A stretch of DNA of 28,783 nt from Prasinococcaceae sp. CCMP 1430 (lineage: Eukaryota; Prasinodermophyta; Palmophyllophyceae; Prasinococcales; Prasinococcaceae), in contig RQSC01000482.1 of NCBI GenBank assembly GCA_013416795.1, positions 6,328 to 35,110 on the forward strand, read 5' to 3'. A model generated the notes under the pieces. It worked only from the letters and a program-made list of their open reading frames with translations. It searched no databases and had not been told where the DNA came from. Below are positions 1 to 8,986 of this stretch, one piece after another (within the stretch, counting starts at the first letter, position 1; each line of letters begins with the position of its first letter). The position numbers and the translations under genes are program-made.

Positions 1-778
1 CTTCCCCGGGATGGACCCGAACAAGGTGCGGCGGCTGCCGCCCGTGGCCAGCGAGTGGCGGCGCGCGGCGCGGGCGCGGGGAAGGCGCCGCCCGCTCAAG
101 CATTGCTTCCGCGCCAATATGATCGCCGAATCCCCCCTGACGCGCGATGGGCGTCCTCCCGGCGCACCACGCCGCGCCGCGCCCCGACGCTCCCGCCGCC
201 GCCTGCCCGCACCGCCGCGGCGCAGATGAACCCCGGCCAGATGGGCAACTTCTTCGAGTCCATCCGCAAGGCGCAGCAGGTCGTGCAGGTGGAGGCGGTC
301 AAGATCCAGAAGGAGCTCGCCGAGTACGTGCGCGCCTAAACCCCTCCCTTCCAGCGAGCTCTCGCAAAGCCGACCCGCCTGCGCCATGAGGCGTCGCCGG
401 CCATCGGCACATCACGTGCCCGCGCGCCCGCCGCTCGGGATGCCCCCCCCAGCCCAGAGCGCTGACGGCCCGCGCCCGCCGACCTGGCCTCTCCTGCGTG
501 CGCGCTGTCGCATCCGCAGGTCCGAGTTCGACGGCTACGACCCGGACGAGCTCGTGGTGGTGACCCTGACTGGCGCCCAGGCGCCCGTGCGCACGCAGAT
601 CACCGAGGAGGCCATGGAGCGCGGCGCCACCGAGCTGGGCGACATGCTCACCGCGGCGTACAAGGACGCGCACGCCAAGTCGCTGCTGGCCACCAAGGAG
701 CGCATGCAGGACCTCGCGAAGCAGCTCGGGCTGCCGCCCGGCATGGCGGACAAACTCGGCCAGCCAGGCGGCCTGTGA
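1..778 (+). CDS. YbaB/EbfC-family nucleoid-associated protein, 5'-partial, three exons
   Basis: Small DNA-binding protein of the YbaB/EbfC family; in algae and plants such proteins are usually plastid (or mitochondrial) nucleoid proteins. I read exons 1-25, 226-323 and 520-778. Intron 26-225 (AAG|GTGCGG to GCGCAG, phase 0) has a pyrimidine-rich 3' end; intron 324-519 (GTACGT donor, CGCAG acceptor, phase 2) rebuilds a continuous KELAE-SEFDGYDPDELVVV segment, which matches the family pattern. The product then shows the helical N-terminus (MGNFFESIRKAQQ), the central VVVTLTGAQ strand and the C-terminal ELGDMLTAAYKDAHAKS helix, ending with GLPPGM, all typical of the roughly 100-residue family. 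The 5' end runs off the window, so any transit peptide is not seen. Alternative: a start at 55 reading through the first intron, giving a 57-residue Arg/Pro-rich leader; I judge this less likely. Followed tail-to-tail by the lipid kinase. Confidence 0.8.
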
Positions 779-943
779 GCGCGCGGGCGCGGGCGCAGGG
801 GTGGCGACGTAGGCGGGAAATAAGCTCTCTAGCGTTCGCCACGCACGTGGTCGTGCGCGCCCTCGCGCCCTCTGAGCATTCGGCGAGCGCACGCACCATG
901 CATGTCGGTACCACAACCACTAGCCTTTACCGGACCTACCTAG

Positions 944-2236
944 CTAGCATATGACGTCGATCGCTCCCGGCAGGCACTCGTACAGCGCGGGCAGCGCCCC
1001 CACCATTTCACCGTCGGCCTCAACGTCGATGGGCGCCGGTGGCACGTCCTCACCCCACAGCGATGCGTCGCCCTCGTCGCCGTCCAAAGGCGAGCGCAGC
1101 GAGCACGGCCCCCCGGGGCGCTCCACGGCATGTCCGGGCTCATCGGCGACGGAAACGAGGAGTGAGGTGGCTCTACGATTGGATACCCCTGGAATGTCCA
1201 TGTGCTCTCCCGCTCGCAGCTTGCCTCCCAACAGGGCGAAGCCCGACAGCCCGAAGCCTTCGAGGCCCACTGCGTCCAGGGCGCCATCGCGCGGGTCCGC
1301 ATCGGGCGCCACCCTAGCGCGCGTGTGCGTGCGCGCGTCACCCTCGCGCGTCAGCCTCCTCGCGATGCGCCGGGCGAGCGACCAGGCACGCGCGCAGCAA
1401 GCGCGCGCGCACGCGCACACGGGTCACAGCCGCCAAACTCCGAGCGCGCGCCCGCACCTGAATCCCCCTCCAAAGTACTCGCAGTTGGCCACGCACAACG
1501 CCGCCACTCGCTCCATGCGCTCCACACGCGTCTCCTCCGCCTCCCCTCTGCGGCTGCCGGCGTCTCCCGACTGCAGCTCGAGGTCGAGCGCAGGTGGGGA
1601 GTATCGGACAAACGCCAGCGCGGTCGCGGCGCCGTAGGCCACCCGCGCGCCGAGCGCCTTCAGTCCCCCCACGTGCCTGCCCGAGCTCGCTGACACGCCG
1701 ACGCTCGAGATGTTGGCAAAGTGATGCGCGCGCGCGCCGCGACAGCTCACGCGGCCAACGTCGAGCGGCTGCGCGCGCCACTCGCAAAGCGTGCGCAGGG
1801 CTGACTCCCACTCGCGCTCCCAGCCCTGGCCGTTGCCGCCCTTGCTGCCGTCCTCGCCGCCGGCCAGCAGCGTTCGCGCGAGATCGCTGCCCGTGCCGCA
1901 GGGCAGCACACCAAGCGCCGCCGTGCCCACTCGCACCGCTCGGCGCTGCGCGGGCGGCCAGGCGGAGCCTTCATCCGGCGTGCGCTCGCGCTCAAAGAGG
2001 CCGTTGAGCACCTCATGCACGGTCCCGTCGCCGCCGACGGCGACGACGGCCGCCGCGCCGCCGCTCGCCGCGGCACGCGCAAGGCGCTCGGCGTCCCCTG
2101 CTCTCCCAGTATACAGCGCGTACGCACGTAGGCCCGTCGCTGCCTCGACCGCCGCGATCGCCGCCGCGCCGCGCGCGGCCCACTCTGCGCCGCAGCGGCC
2201 AGCGCCGCTGGACGGGTTCACGACGAAGACCACCGC
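944..2236 (-). CDS. Diacylglycerol/sphingosine-kinase-like lipid kinase (DAGK catalytic family), 5' exon unresolved
   Basis: Predicted ATP-dependent lipid kinase of the DAGK-cat/YegS superfamily, phosphorylating a diacylglycerol, sphingoid base or related lipid; the substrate cannot be told from sequence. Exons on the minus strand: 2236-1458 and 1313-944; intron 1314-1457 (144 nt, CAG|GTGCGG to CTAG, phase 2) rebuilds GGGFRVAPDAD, the conserved C-terminal-lobe motif. Counting from 2236, the nucleotide-binding motifs are NPSSGAG (7-13), GGDGT (68-72) and LPCGTGSDLAR (111-121); then VANCEYFGGGFR, APDADPRDGALDAVG and DGE near the C-terminus. All hallmark residues are intact. The reading frame continues upstream to 2278 without an ATG, and a CGCGCAG acceptor sits at 2239-2237, so at least one 5' exon exists; an ATG at 2566 (minus) opens a compatible frame to about 2290. 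No C1 domain or membrane segment is seen in the visible part. About 382 residues are visible. Confidence 0.85.
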
Positions 2237-2289
2237 CTGCGCGAGCGCCCGTGGCCATCGATGAGGGCGAGGGCGCACACAGAGTTAGC

Positions 2290-2566
2290 AACTCGAATCC
2301 GTGCAAGGACGCGCGGGCACGGGCACCCCATCGCCGAAGCGATGGGCTGAGCGCGCGCCAACGCACGTTGTCAACGGCCGCAAGCCCGTCGCCGCCAACA
2401 TCACCGTCGGCAGCCACACGCGCCACCACTCGCCGCGAGCGCACGCGGGCGCGGGCGCGAGCGCGAGTGCGCGTCTGCGCGCCCACGTCGCGCGGAGGTC
2501 TCTCCGCGCCCGGCCGTCGCCGCACGCTCGCTGAGCCTTCGATGACACGCCCGCCGCCGCTGCCAT
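2290..2566 (-). other. Candidate 5' exon of the lipid kinase
   Basis: The first plausible upstream ATG for the lipid kinase is at 2566-2564 (minus). It opens an Ala/Arg-rich frame (MAAAAGVSSKAQRACGDG...) containing the hydrophobic stretch WWRVWLPTVMLAATGL. Several phase-0 GT donors (for example ACG|GTGATG and CGC|GTGTGG) would join it in frame to the acceptor at 2237. This could be a targeting or membrane-anchor sequence. I cannot choose the donor, and the exon itself is an inference from frame compatibility only. Confidence 0.3.
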
Positions 2567-2657
2567 GGGGCAGCGCGTCGCGCTCGGCGGCGCAGTGGCG
2601 CCCGCAACCACCGCCTCCTCCGCCGCCGGCGGCGCCTCGAAAAAACGGATAAGGTTA

Positions 2658-2690
2658 ACCCTAAGACATCAACCCTAAAATCGACCCTAA
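2658..2690. promoter_or_regulatory. Triple ACCCTAA (telo-box-like) cluster between divergent genes
   Basis: Three ACCCTAA heptamers lie at 2658-2664, 2672-2678 and 2684-2690 in an AT-richer island between the minus-strand lipid kinase and the plus-strand pseudokinase. Spacing is 14 and 12 bases, so they are separate sites rather than a telomeric tandem array. The plant telo-box (AAACCCTAA) is an established promoter element of housekeeping and translation genes, usually close to the transcription start. A single exact copy recurs in the other divergent promoter of this window (20687-20695). The first plus-strand ATG after this cluster is at 2929. The remainder of 2237-2928 is GC-rich and shows no other gene apart from the candidate exon noted above. 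Confidence 0.45.
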
Positions 2691-2928
2691 CCCCATCGCG
2701 GATAAGGCGGCGGGGCGCGCCGCGGGGAATTGGGACTCGAGTGACCGCCGGCGGCGAGCGCTGTGGGGGCGACGCCACACGCGGCGTCGCGGCGCGCGGC
2801 GCGAGGCGCGAGCGCGCTGCCGCCGCCTCGGCGAGCTCGCGCGCGAGGACGTGGCGCTGCGCACGCGCACGGGTACGCTCGGCCTGCTGGAGCTCCGTGG
2901 CGGCGGCGGGCCCGCCGACGCGCAGTCA

Positions 2929-4507
2929 ATGGAGCAGGGCAGTGTCGAGGTGCAGCTCTGGCGGGGCGACGCGAATGTGGCGGCGCTTCCCGTTGCGGGC
3001 GGCGGCGCCGCGGCTCCGGATCGCGCCAGCGTCCCCGTGTGCGTGCGTCGCTACCGCGGCGCCGAAGCCATCCAACTCGCACGCGCGGAGGAGCGAGCGC
3101 ACCGCCGCGTGGAGCTGCGACGAGCGCAGGCGGCGTTTACAAGCGCGTACGCGCCCGAGGGAGATCCAACGACACCCCCAGTCGCCGACGCTTCCACGGC
3201 CGCGCTCAAGGCGCGCGTCCGGGCCCTGCGCGCACAGCTGATCGACCTGGCGCGCGCCAGCGGCACCGGCGGGGGCGAGGGCGCCTCCGGTGAGGTCGCC
3301 GCGCTCGTGGGTGCCTTCGATGCGGGCAGCGACGCGGCCGGGGCCGCGGCCTCCTCTGAGCGGTGGGTCGTGCTGCGAGAGGATGGCTGCGTGTGCACGG
3401 CGAGCGACTACGTACGCCTCGCGGCTGAGGTTGGCACGCGCGCGCCGCTGGGATTCGACGGTGGGCTGCTCGACAAGATTGACCCGCGGCGCGCGCTGAG
3501 GCGGCGCGCGGCGTACGTACGCGAGGCGATGAGGTTGGCTGCAGACGCGCTGTGCGAGCTGCACGCGGCGGAGCTCGCGCACGGCGCGCTCGGACCGACG
3601 AGCGTCGCACTCGGACCAGCGGGTGCCACGGCGCCCGTCGACGAGCGCGCTGCGACTCCCTGGGGCGTGCCGCTGCGCGTGCGCCTCCGCGACTTGGCGC
3701 TCTCCGTTGACGTGAGCGACGCCGCACTGCTCGGAGGCGCGACGCTCGGCGAGGTGCAGCGAGGGGCATCCGGCGCGGACCTCTACCGGAGCGAGGAGCT
3801 TGCAAGCGCCGGCGTGGCACCTGCGGGCGACGGCCCTGCGGGCGACGCGGCACGAGACATGTGGGGACGCGCCTCAGCGGCGGGCGCGCGTAGCGCGGCT
3901 GAGCGGCGCGCGTTTGCGCTCTCCGAGGACGTGGCCGCGCTTGGCGTGACATTCATGATGCTGGCGCTCGGACCGCTCGCGCGGCCAAATGAAGTCGACG
4001 TGCCAACACTCGAACGCACGTTACGCGCGGTCGTAGGCACGGGCGAGGGCGCGGCTCCAAGCGCAGCGGACGAGGCGCTAGACGAGGCGCGGGGTGTGGA
4101 GGACGTCGCGCAGGCGCTGCGCGACTACGTGCTGGCCGACCCGAAGGTCGGTGCCGGCGCCCGCGCGCGCGCGCCCTGCGTGCGTGTGACGCTGCTGACT
4201 CGCGCCCTGCCCCCCCCCTCCCCCCCCCCTTAAGTTTGCGGAGGCTGGCGCGGTCCTGGACGGCGCGGCGGGCGCTTCGGCCGACGATGGTGGCTGGGGT
4301 CTCATCGCAGCGGTGCGTGCGCGAGCGCCGATGGAGCGCGCCGGTGCGCCGTGGACTGGCGCTGGGCTGACAGGACGCCGCGAGCCGTTCGCGTCCCCCG
4401 CGCAGATGTCACAGAGCGACTGGCGCCGCCGGCCGGCCGCGCGGTCGCTGTGCGCGCACCCCTACCTCGCGCGCGAGGCGAGCGCGGGCTGGGTGCTGCT
4501 GCGTTGA
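2929..4507 (+). CDS. Protein kinase-like protein lacking catalytic residues (predicted pseudokinase)
   Basis: Exons 2929-4146 and 4235-4507; the 88-nt intron (AAG|GTCGGT, phase 0) ends in an extreme poly-C tract and TTAAG, and its removal avoids the TAA at 4231. About 496 residues. The start is the first ATG after the telo-box cluster; the frame is open upstream without ATG to 2665, so a 5' exon or longer N-terminus is possible. Kinase-fold landmarks can be aligned but are degenerate: LHAAELAHGALGPTS (about 211-225) sits where HRDLKPxN is expected, RLRDLALSV (252-260) replaces the DFG segment, LYRSEE (285-290) the APE segment, SEDVAALGVTFMMLALG (332-348) matches the DxWSLGV helix, and RPAARSLCAHPYL near the C-terminus matches the closing helix. 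The VAIK lysine, HRD aspartate and DFG glycine are not evident, so phosphotransfer is doubtful. Residues 40-110 look helical and charged. Ends tail-to-tail with metalloprotease A. Confidence 0.6.
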
Positions 4508-4510
4508 CCG

Positions 4511-4515
4511 TGTAA
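4511..4515 (+). terminator. TGTAA polyadenylation-type signal
   Basis: TGTAA begins three bases after the pseudokinase TGA. TGTAA is the established poly(A) signal of green algae; similar elements follow the helicase and HECT-ligase genes in this window. So short a spacing would make a very short 3' UTR, so this copy may be incidental. Confidence 0.3.
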
Positions 4516-5090
4516 TGTTGATGACCATAGGCATGGAAATGGTATAGTACACCCTCATTCAGCGATGGTAGGTAGGGGGATGCCGCGCCCCCTCGCTGCC
4601 GACGCGGGCACACAGGTGGCCTCTCGACGGCCAGCGCGGGGGTGGCTAAATAAATACTAGCGATGGGATCGCGTGTTGGTCGGTTGCGCCGCGCCTCTCA
4701 GCGCCGCGCACGCTGGTAGATGCGCTTCCGTCCTGTCACGGAGGCGGCAGCACTTGGCCGCGGTAAAGAGTCCCGACGATGGTCGCGATGGGGTACACTG
4801 TTGTATGGTAGGAATTCTGCGCGTGGCATGTGAAAGACTCGAAGGTGGGGTGTCGTTCCACGGGCACACGCGAGCTGTTGATGGGTAATCTCTTGAATGG
4901 CGATGAAAGTAGGTGGTGCGCGGAGGCGCGGCTGGCCATCGATGGTCTTGAGCCAGCCGCCGCCCTGCGTTACTGGACGAGGGAAGCCGGCAGGCGTCTG
5001 GAGGAGTGGCGCCGGCCGGTCGTCACTGTTGGTGGGCGCGTCAGCCAGAGACGGCGCGCGCTCCTACCGGAAGGAGGGTTGCGGGCAGGC
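4516..5090. other. Convergent intergenic region without a recognisable gene
   Basis: Lies between the 3' ends of the pseudokinase (+) and metalloprotease A (-). It is less GC-rich than its surroundings and contains short AT-rich patches such as CTAAATAAATACTAG near 4646-4660. Six-frame reading gives only short, unsupported frames. I see no tRNA, repeat array or conserved domain. Confidence 0.6.
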
Positions 5091-6941
5091 CTAGCACCAC
5101 TTGGCCCTGCAGGCCTTGCGCCTGCAATTGTTGCAGCGCTTGGCGGAGTAGGCGGGAGATTTGTTGTTCTTGCCGCCGCCGCCGCCGCCGCTGCTGCCGC
5201 CGCCGCTGCTGCCACAGTACTTCTTCTTGCACTTCGATCCCTTGCACTGCGAGCACTTCTTGTTCGAGGAGCCACCCGAGGAGCTGCCGCACCACTTCTT
5301 CTTGCACGCGATGCCTTTGCACTGCGCGCACTTCGAGGATGAGCCGGAGCTGCCGCCTCCTTTCGGCGGGGGGGGCGGGGGCTTGCTAGGCGGGGGCTTG
5401 GTATCCTTCGTCGGCGGCGGTTGTTTGCTCCCGCCGCCGCCACTGCAGCTCTTCTTGACGCACGACCCCTTCTGGGCGCCGGCGGCGAGCTTGGCCGCAG
5501 TCGATTTGCACGCGGTCTTGCCGCCGCCGCCCGTGGGGCCCATGAAGTCGCCGCAGCTGGTGTGGCCAGAGCCGAACACGTGGCCGACCTCGTGGCCGGC
5601 GATCTTGGACAGGCCGGTCGCGAGACCGTTGACCACCGCGGCCGCGCTGCCGCCGCACACGGTGCCAACGTAGGCCTTACCAGCGGCACCGCCGCCCTTG
5701 TTGCCGGAGGCAAGCACGAAGGCTGCGGCACCGCCGCCCTTCACCTTGGCTCCGTTCCTGAAGAGCACGATCAGATTCCCGCCGACGGTGCCCGGATAGT
5801 TCGAGCCCGAGACGACGACCTTGCCGGCGACGTGACGGATGCCGCTCGGGGTATACATGCCGTTCATGCCGGCGGTCGCGCCAAGCATGGCACCAACGGT
5901 GCCGCCACCGCGCGCCTTCTGCATGGCGTTGTCGGCCTCCCAGTTGACGGTCGACTGGTAGCAGCCCGCAGCGCGCGCGAGCGTTGCGAGCGGCGGGATC
6001 GGCACGATCGTCGTCACCTTCTGGACGCTCGGGGCAGGGCCGGGCGAGGCGGCCGCGAAGACCATATCGTTCGTCAGTGCGTCGTCGGCCTCCAGAGCGC
6101 CGTCCTCGTAGAGCATGCGCAGCTTGCGCGAGTGCTGGGCGTGAGCCGCCTCCGCGGACGCGCCCGCCATTGCCGTCAACCCCGGCAGCAGGCGCGAGCC
6201 GCCGCCGAGGAGGCCGACCGCGGCGTCAAGAATGCTGTGGACGAGGTCGCGGTCGTCCGCGTCGCGAGGGCCGTCGGCGCCTGCGATCGCGTCCTCCTCG
6301 TCGTGGTCGTCGTCGTCGTCGTCGTGATCATGGTCGTGGCGGTCGTGGCGCTCCTCCGGGTCCTCGCGGTGGCTGAAGTCGCGCGGCCCGATGGCGCCGT
6401 CCAGGTAGATGATGTGCTCGTGCTCGCCCGGCGGGCAGAAGCCCGGCGTGAGCTCGCTCTCCATGACGGGCTCCACCACGAGCTCCAGGCGGCGGGCGCC
6501 CGGCACGAGGCGCTCCAGGGCGGGGTGCTCGTAGCCCAGCCAGCCGTGCAGGTGGTCCACCTCCATGTGGTCGGTCAGCACGAAGACGCCGCCCCAGCCC
6601 TCGCCCTCGGCGGTCTCCAGCGTGAAGTGGCGCACGGGCGGCGTTGCGTTGCGGTGCACCACCTCGCCCTCGGCGTCCAGGTACACCACCTCGAAGTCCT
6701 CGTGCACGTGCGAGTAGGCGTCGTCCTGCTGCATGCCCGAGATGAGCAGCGAGTGGCCGGCGAAGAAGTCCGAGTCGTCGGCGTCCTCGTCCGGCGACTC
6801 GATGGTGGCCGCGGCGTGCGCCGCCGGACGCGGCAGCTCCACGTGCAGCGCGCGGCCCTCGTCGAGCGTCCACGCGCCCGAGCACAGCCTCGCGGCCACG
6901 CCGCGCTCCTCGGCGGCGTCGATCACGGCGCGCGTGCCCAC
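5091..6941 (-). CDS. Secreted-type metzincin metalloprotease (M12/reprolysin-like), copy A, 5' end unresolved
   Basis: Zinc endopeptidase, predicted by the full metzincin signature HEVGHVFGSGH (5562-5594) followed by CGDFMGP, a likely Met-turn. Order along the minus strand: an ADAM-type propeptide-like region (EDFEVVYLDAEGEVVHRN, then GGVFVLTDHMEVDHLHGWLG), an Asp/His-rich tract (about 6300-6350), the catalytic domain beginning near KVTTIVPIPPL, then a Ser/Gly/Pro-rich tail with three basic CX2CX4CX4C modules (5289-5333, 5214-5258, 5094-5138). The stretch AFVLASGNKGG..AYVGTVCGG resembles the reprolysin strand and helix before the zinc helix. The 616-codon exon starts at a GGGCAG acceptor (6942-6944); a 57-nt phase-0 intron to 6998 (CCAG|GTGAAG) is possible, but the frame is open through it and no ATG is seen before the poly-G and N at 7203. 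A signal peptide is therefore expected but not found. Near-identical inverted copy at 9909-11406. Confidence 0.75.
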   Translation of the reverse strand: MGTRAVIDAAEERGVAARLCSGAWTLDEGRALHVELPRPAAHAAATIESPDEDADDSDFFAGHSLLISGMQQDDAYSHVHEDFEVVYLDAEGEVVHRNATPPVRHFTLETAEGEGWGGVFVLTDHMEVDHLHGWLGYEHPALERLVPGARRLELVVEPVMESELTPGFCPPGEHEHIIYLDGAIGPRDFSHREDPEERHDRHDHDHDDDDDDHDEEDAIAGADGPRDADDRDLVHSILDAAVGLLGGGSRLLPGLTAMAGASAEAAHAQHSRKLRMLYEDGALEADDALTNDMVFAAASPGPAPSVQKVTTIVPIPPLATLARAAGCYQSTVNWEADNAMQKARGGGTVGAMLGATAGMNGMYTPSGIRHVAGKVVVSGSNYPGTVGGNLIVLFRNGAKVKGGGAAAFVLASGNKGGGAAGKAYVGTVCGGSAAAVVNGLATGLSKIAGHEVGHVFGSGHTSCGDFMGPTGGGGKTACKSTAAKLAAGAQKGSCVKKSCSGGGGSKQPPPTKDTKPPPSKPPPPPPKGGGSSGSSSKCAQCKGIACKKKWCGSSSGGSSNKKCSQCKGSKCKKKYCGSSGGGSSGGGGGGKNNKSPAYSAKRCNNCRRKACRAKWC

Positions 6942-7202
6942 CTGCCCGCCCGCTCGCGCCCCGCGTAAAAACCACCTAATTATTGGCTCCGCCTTCACCT
7001 GGCCACCCGGGCAGCGCTCTCGCCCGCGCGCCCCGCTCGGAGCGCCGCGCCTTGGCAGGAGGAGGAGCCGAAGGGGGCGGGGAGTGGAAAGGGCAACCAC
7101 CACGTGCCACCCGCCGCCGCGCCCCTCCCCCGACTCACACGCACCACCCGCGCCCCCGCCCCCGCCGCCGTCGCGCCTGCTTCTCGCTCTCGCGCGCGCC
7201 GG

Positions 7203-7203
7203 N

Positions 7204-7235
<32 letters not shown>

Positions 7236-7258
7236 CGTTTTTTTTTTTTTTTTTTTTT
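7203..7258. repeat. N followed by 31-base poly-G and 21-base poly-T
   Basis: A single N at 7203 is followed by G at 7204-7234, TCG, and T at 7238-7258. A run of G next to an ambiguous base is characteristic of low-quality read ends in two-colour sequencing, so this is more likely a contig join than native sequence. The 5' end of metalloprotease A lies just beside it. Confidence 0.8.
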
Positions 7259-7265
7259 CCGAGGC

Positions 7266-7318
7266 CGATCGATCGATCGATCGATCGACGCGTTTCCGTT
7301 TCCGTTTCCGTTTCCGTT
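7266..7318. repeat. CGAT tetranucleotide and GTTTCC hexanucleotide microsatellites
   Basis: CGAT repeats about 5.5 times at 7266-7287, followed by roughly four copies of GTTTCC at 7292-7316. They directly follow the poly-G/poly-T block. Length polymorphism here would be expected. Confidence 0.85.
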
Positions 7319-8814
7319 GCGTCGTCGTTTCGCGCGCGGCGATCGATTTTTTTTTCGGCGCGAAGCCACCCCACCGGCCGCCACGGGCGGGCGCGCCGGG
7401 CGGAGGGCGGGCGGGGCGCGACACGCCCATCAGGAACGCATCCGCTGCCGTCGAAGGGCAACCGAAGGGGCACCGAAGGGACCCCTTCGCAACAAGAAAA
7501 AACGCCAGCGCGGCGCGGCGGTCGCGCGGCGGGCCGGAGTTCGAATTTCGAACGCGGGCGCGCGCCGCGCGGGGCGTGGAGGAACGAAGGGGGCGCTGAG
7601 GCGCCGTCGGGTGGGGTGACTGGCGCGAGCGGGGCGTGCGCAGGGGTGGCGGAGGGGATAGAGTATCTACCGACGGACGGACGACGCGCGCCCGCGGGCG
7701 CGCGCGCGGCGCGTGCCGGCGCGCGTGCCGCGAAAACGGGCGGTTTTTGGCGGGAGAATCTGCCGTGCCGCACGCCGCCGTCGTTACGCCGCGTGGTCCC
7801 ACTAGGAGCCCCCATTAGGCGTCTTCGCGAGCGAGGCGAGCGATGGGTGATCCGGGCGGGCGCATTCCATCGATGGACGGCGGATATCGAGAGCACACGC
7901 CCAGCACCTCGTATCGGGACGATGCGAAGTGCGTCGCTGGGACGCGGGGCGGCGCAATCGACGGTGGAGACGTGGCGCGCCTCGGCCGGCCACCTGCTCG
8001 ATGAGCGCGCCTGCCCGCCAGCAGCGCAGGTCGTGCCCGTGCCCCACGTGCGCGCGGTGGCGTCAACATTGACCTTGGTCGCCTGGCGAACAGCCACAGC
8101 GAGAGGGGCCGAGACCCGGGTGTCCCCCTACGTGGTCTCTGCGGAGGCACGCACGCCGCCGTGGTGGCAGACACCTCCAGCGACGGCGCGAGCGCGCCCA
8201 CGTGCCCTGGCGTGGACGTGCACGCTGCGTGGCGAGCCAAGGGCGACGCGAGTGTACGCTGACGCATGCCCTGCTACAGCGCGCGCCATGGCAACCTGCG
8301 TAGCGGGCGAGGCCTTGGTGAAGGAAGGGCGAGAGAGGCGCGCGCATCCGCCGAGACAAGCTCCTCCGAGGCTGTGTCGAGGGCGGAGAGCGCGATCGTG
8401 CCGATCCTCGCGCAAACGGCGCCGCCGGCCCGCAGGCCCGCGCAGCACGCCGCCGGTGAGAACACGCCGCGCGCGCACGCACGCACGCACGGCGGCACGC
8501 GTCCGCTCGGCGGGACAGGGAACGCGCGGGCCCACGCGCGTACGCGTCGCGTGCGCTGGTGCCCCCACGTGGGGCCGGCCTCACGCACCACGTGCACGCC
8601 GCCTCCCCCCTCCACGCCACGCGCGGGCATGCAGCTTGCCACAGGGGGGGAGCGGGCCGCGCCGCCGACACACCCACCAACCTCGACCGCACTACGCTCG
8701 CCCCCCCGAGGACCGCTCATCCGCGCAGGCACTCATTGATTCCATCATCAATTTCATCGAGCACCGCCGACGTAAGGGGCCGCCAATGGCCCAATCGGGG
8801 CCGCCGAGTCGCTT

Positions 8815-8986
8815 CCAGCCTTCGAAACACACCCGACGACAGACCCGTTGACTCCGAACAACCTGAAGGGGACAAACCCAACCACCCGAGAGTCTGCTAG
8901 TAATATCAACGCGCGCAATGGTGCCGGCCTCCAGTCTTCGAAACGCCGCTCCATGCACGATTGAATATAGAGGGCGACCCGTTGAC
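8815..8986 (+). repeat. Two imperfect direct repeats in an AT-richer island
   Basis: CCAGCCTTCGAAAC (8815-8828) recurs as CCAGTCTTCGAAAC (8931-8944), and GACCCGTTGAC (8842-8852) recurs exactly at 8976-8986. The order is conserved, suggesting an old duplicated segment of roughly 120-130 bases. No coding sense is apparent. Confidence 0.5.

Noticed and set aside
2658..2690. Interstitial telomere
   Set aside because: The three ACCCTAA units are separated by unrelated bases and are not tandem; a promoter element fits better.
5161..5673. Plus-strand frame rich in Phe, His and Pro opposite metalloprotease A
   Set aside because: It is the antisense shadow of the Lys/Cys/Gly-rich tail; the minus strand carries the conserved zinc-binding motif.
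6983..8851. 600-codon open frame on the plus strand
   Set aside because: Contains translated poly-G/poly-T and microsatellites, no conserved motif, and overlaps equally long frames on the other strand, as expected at this GC content.
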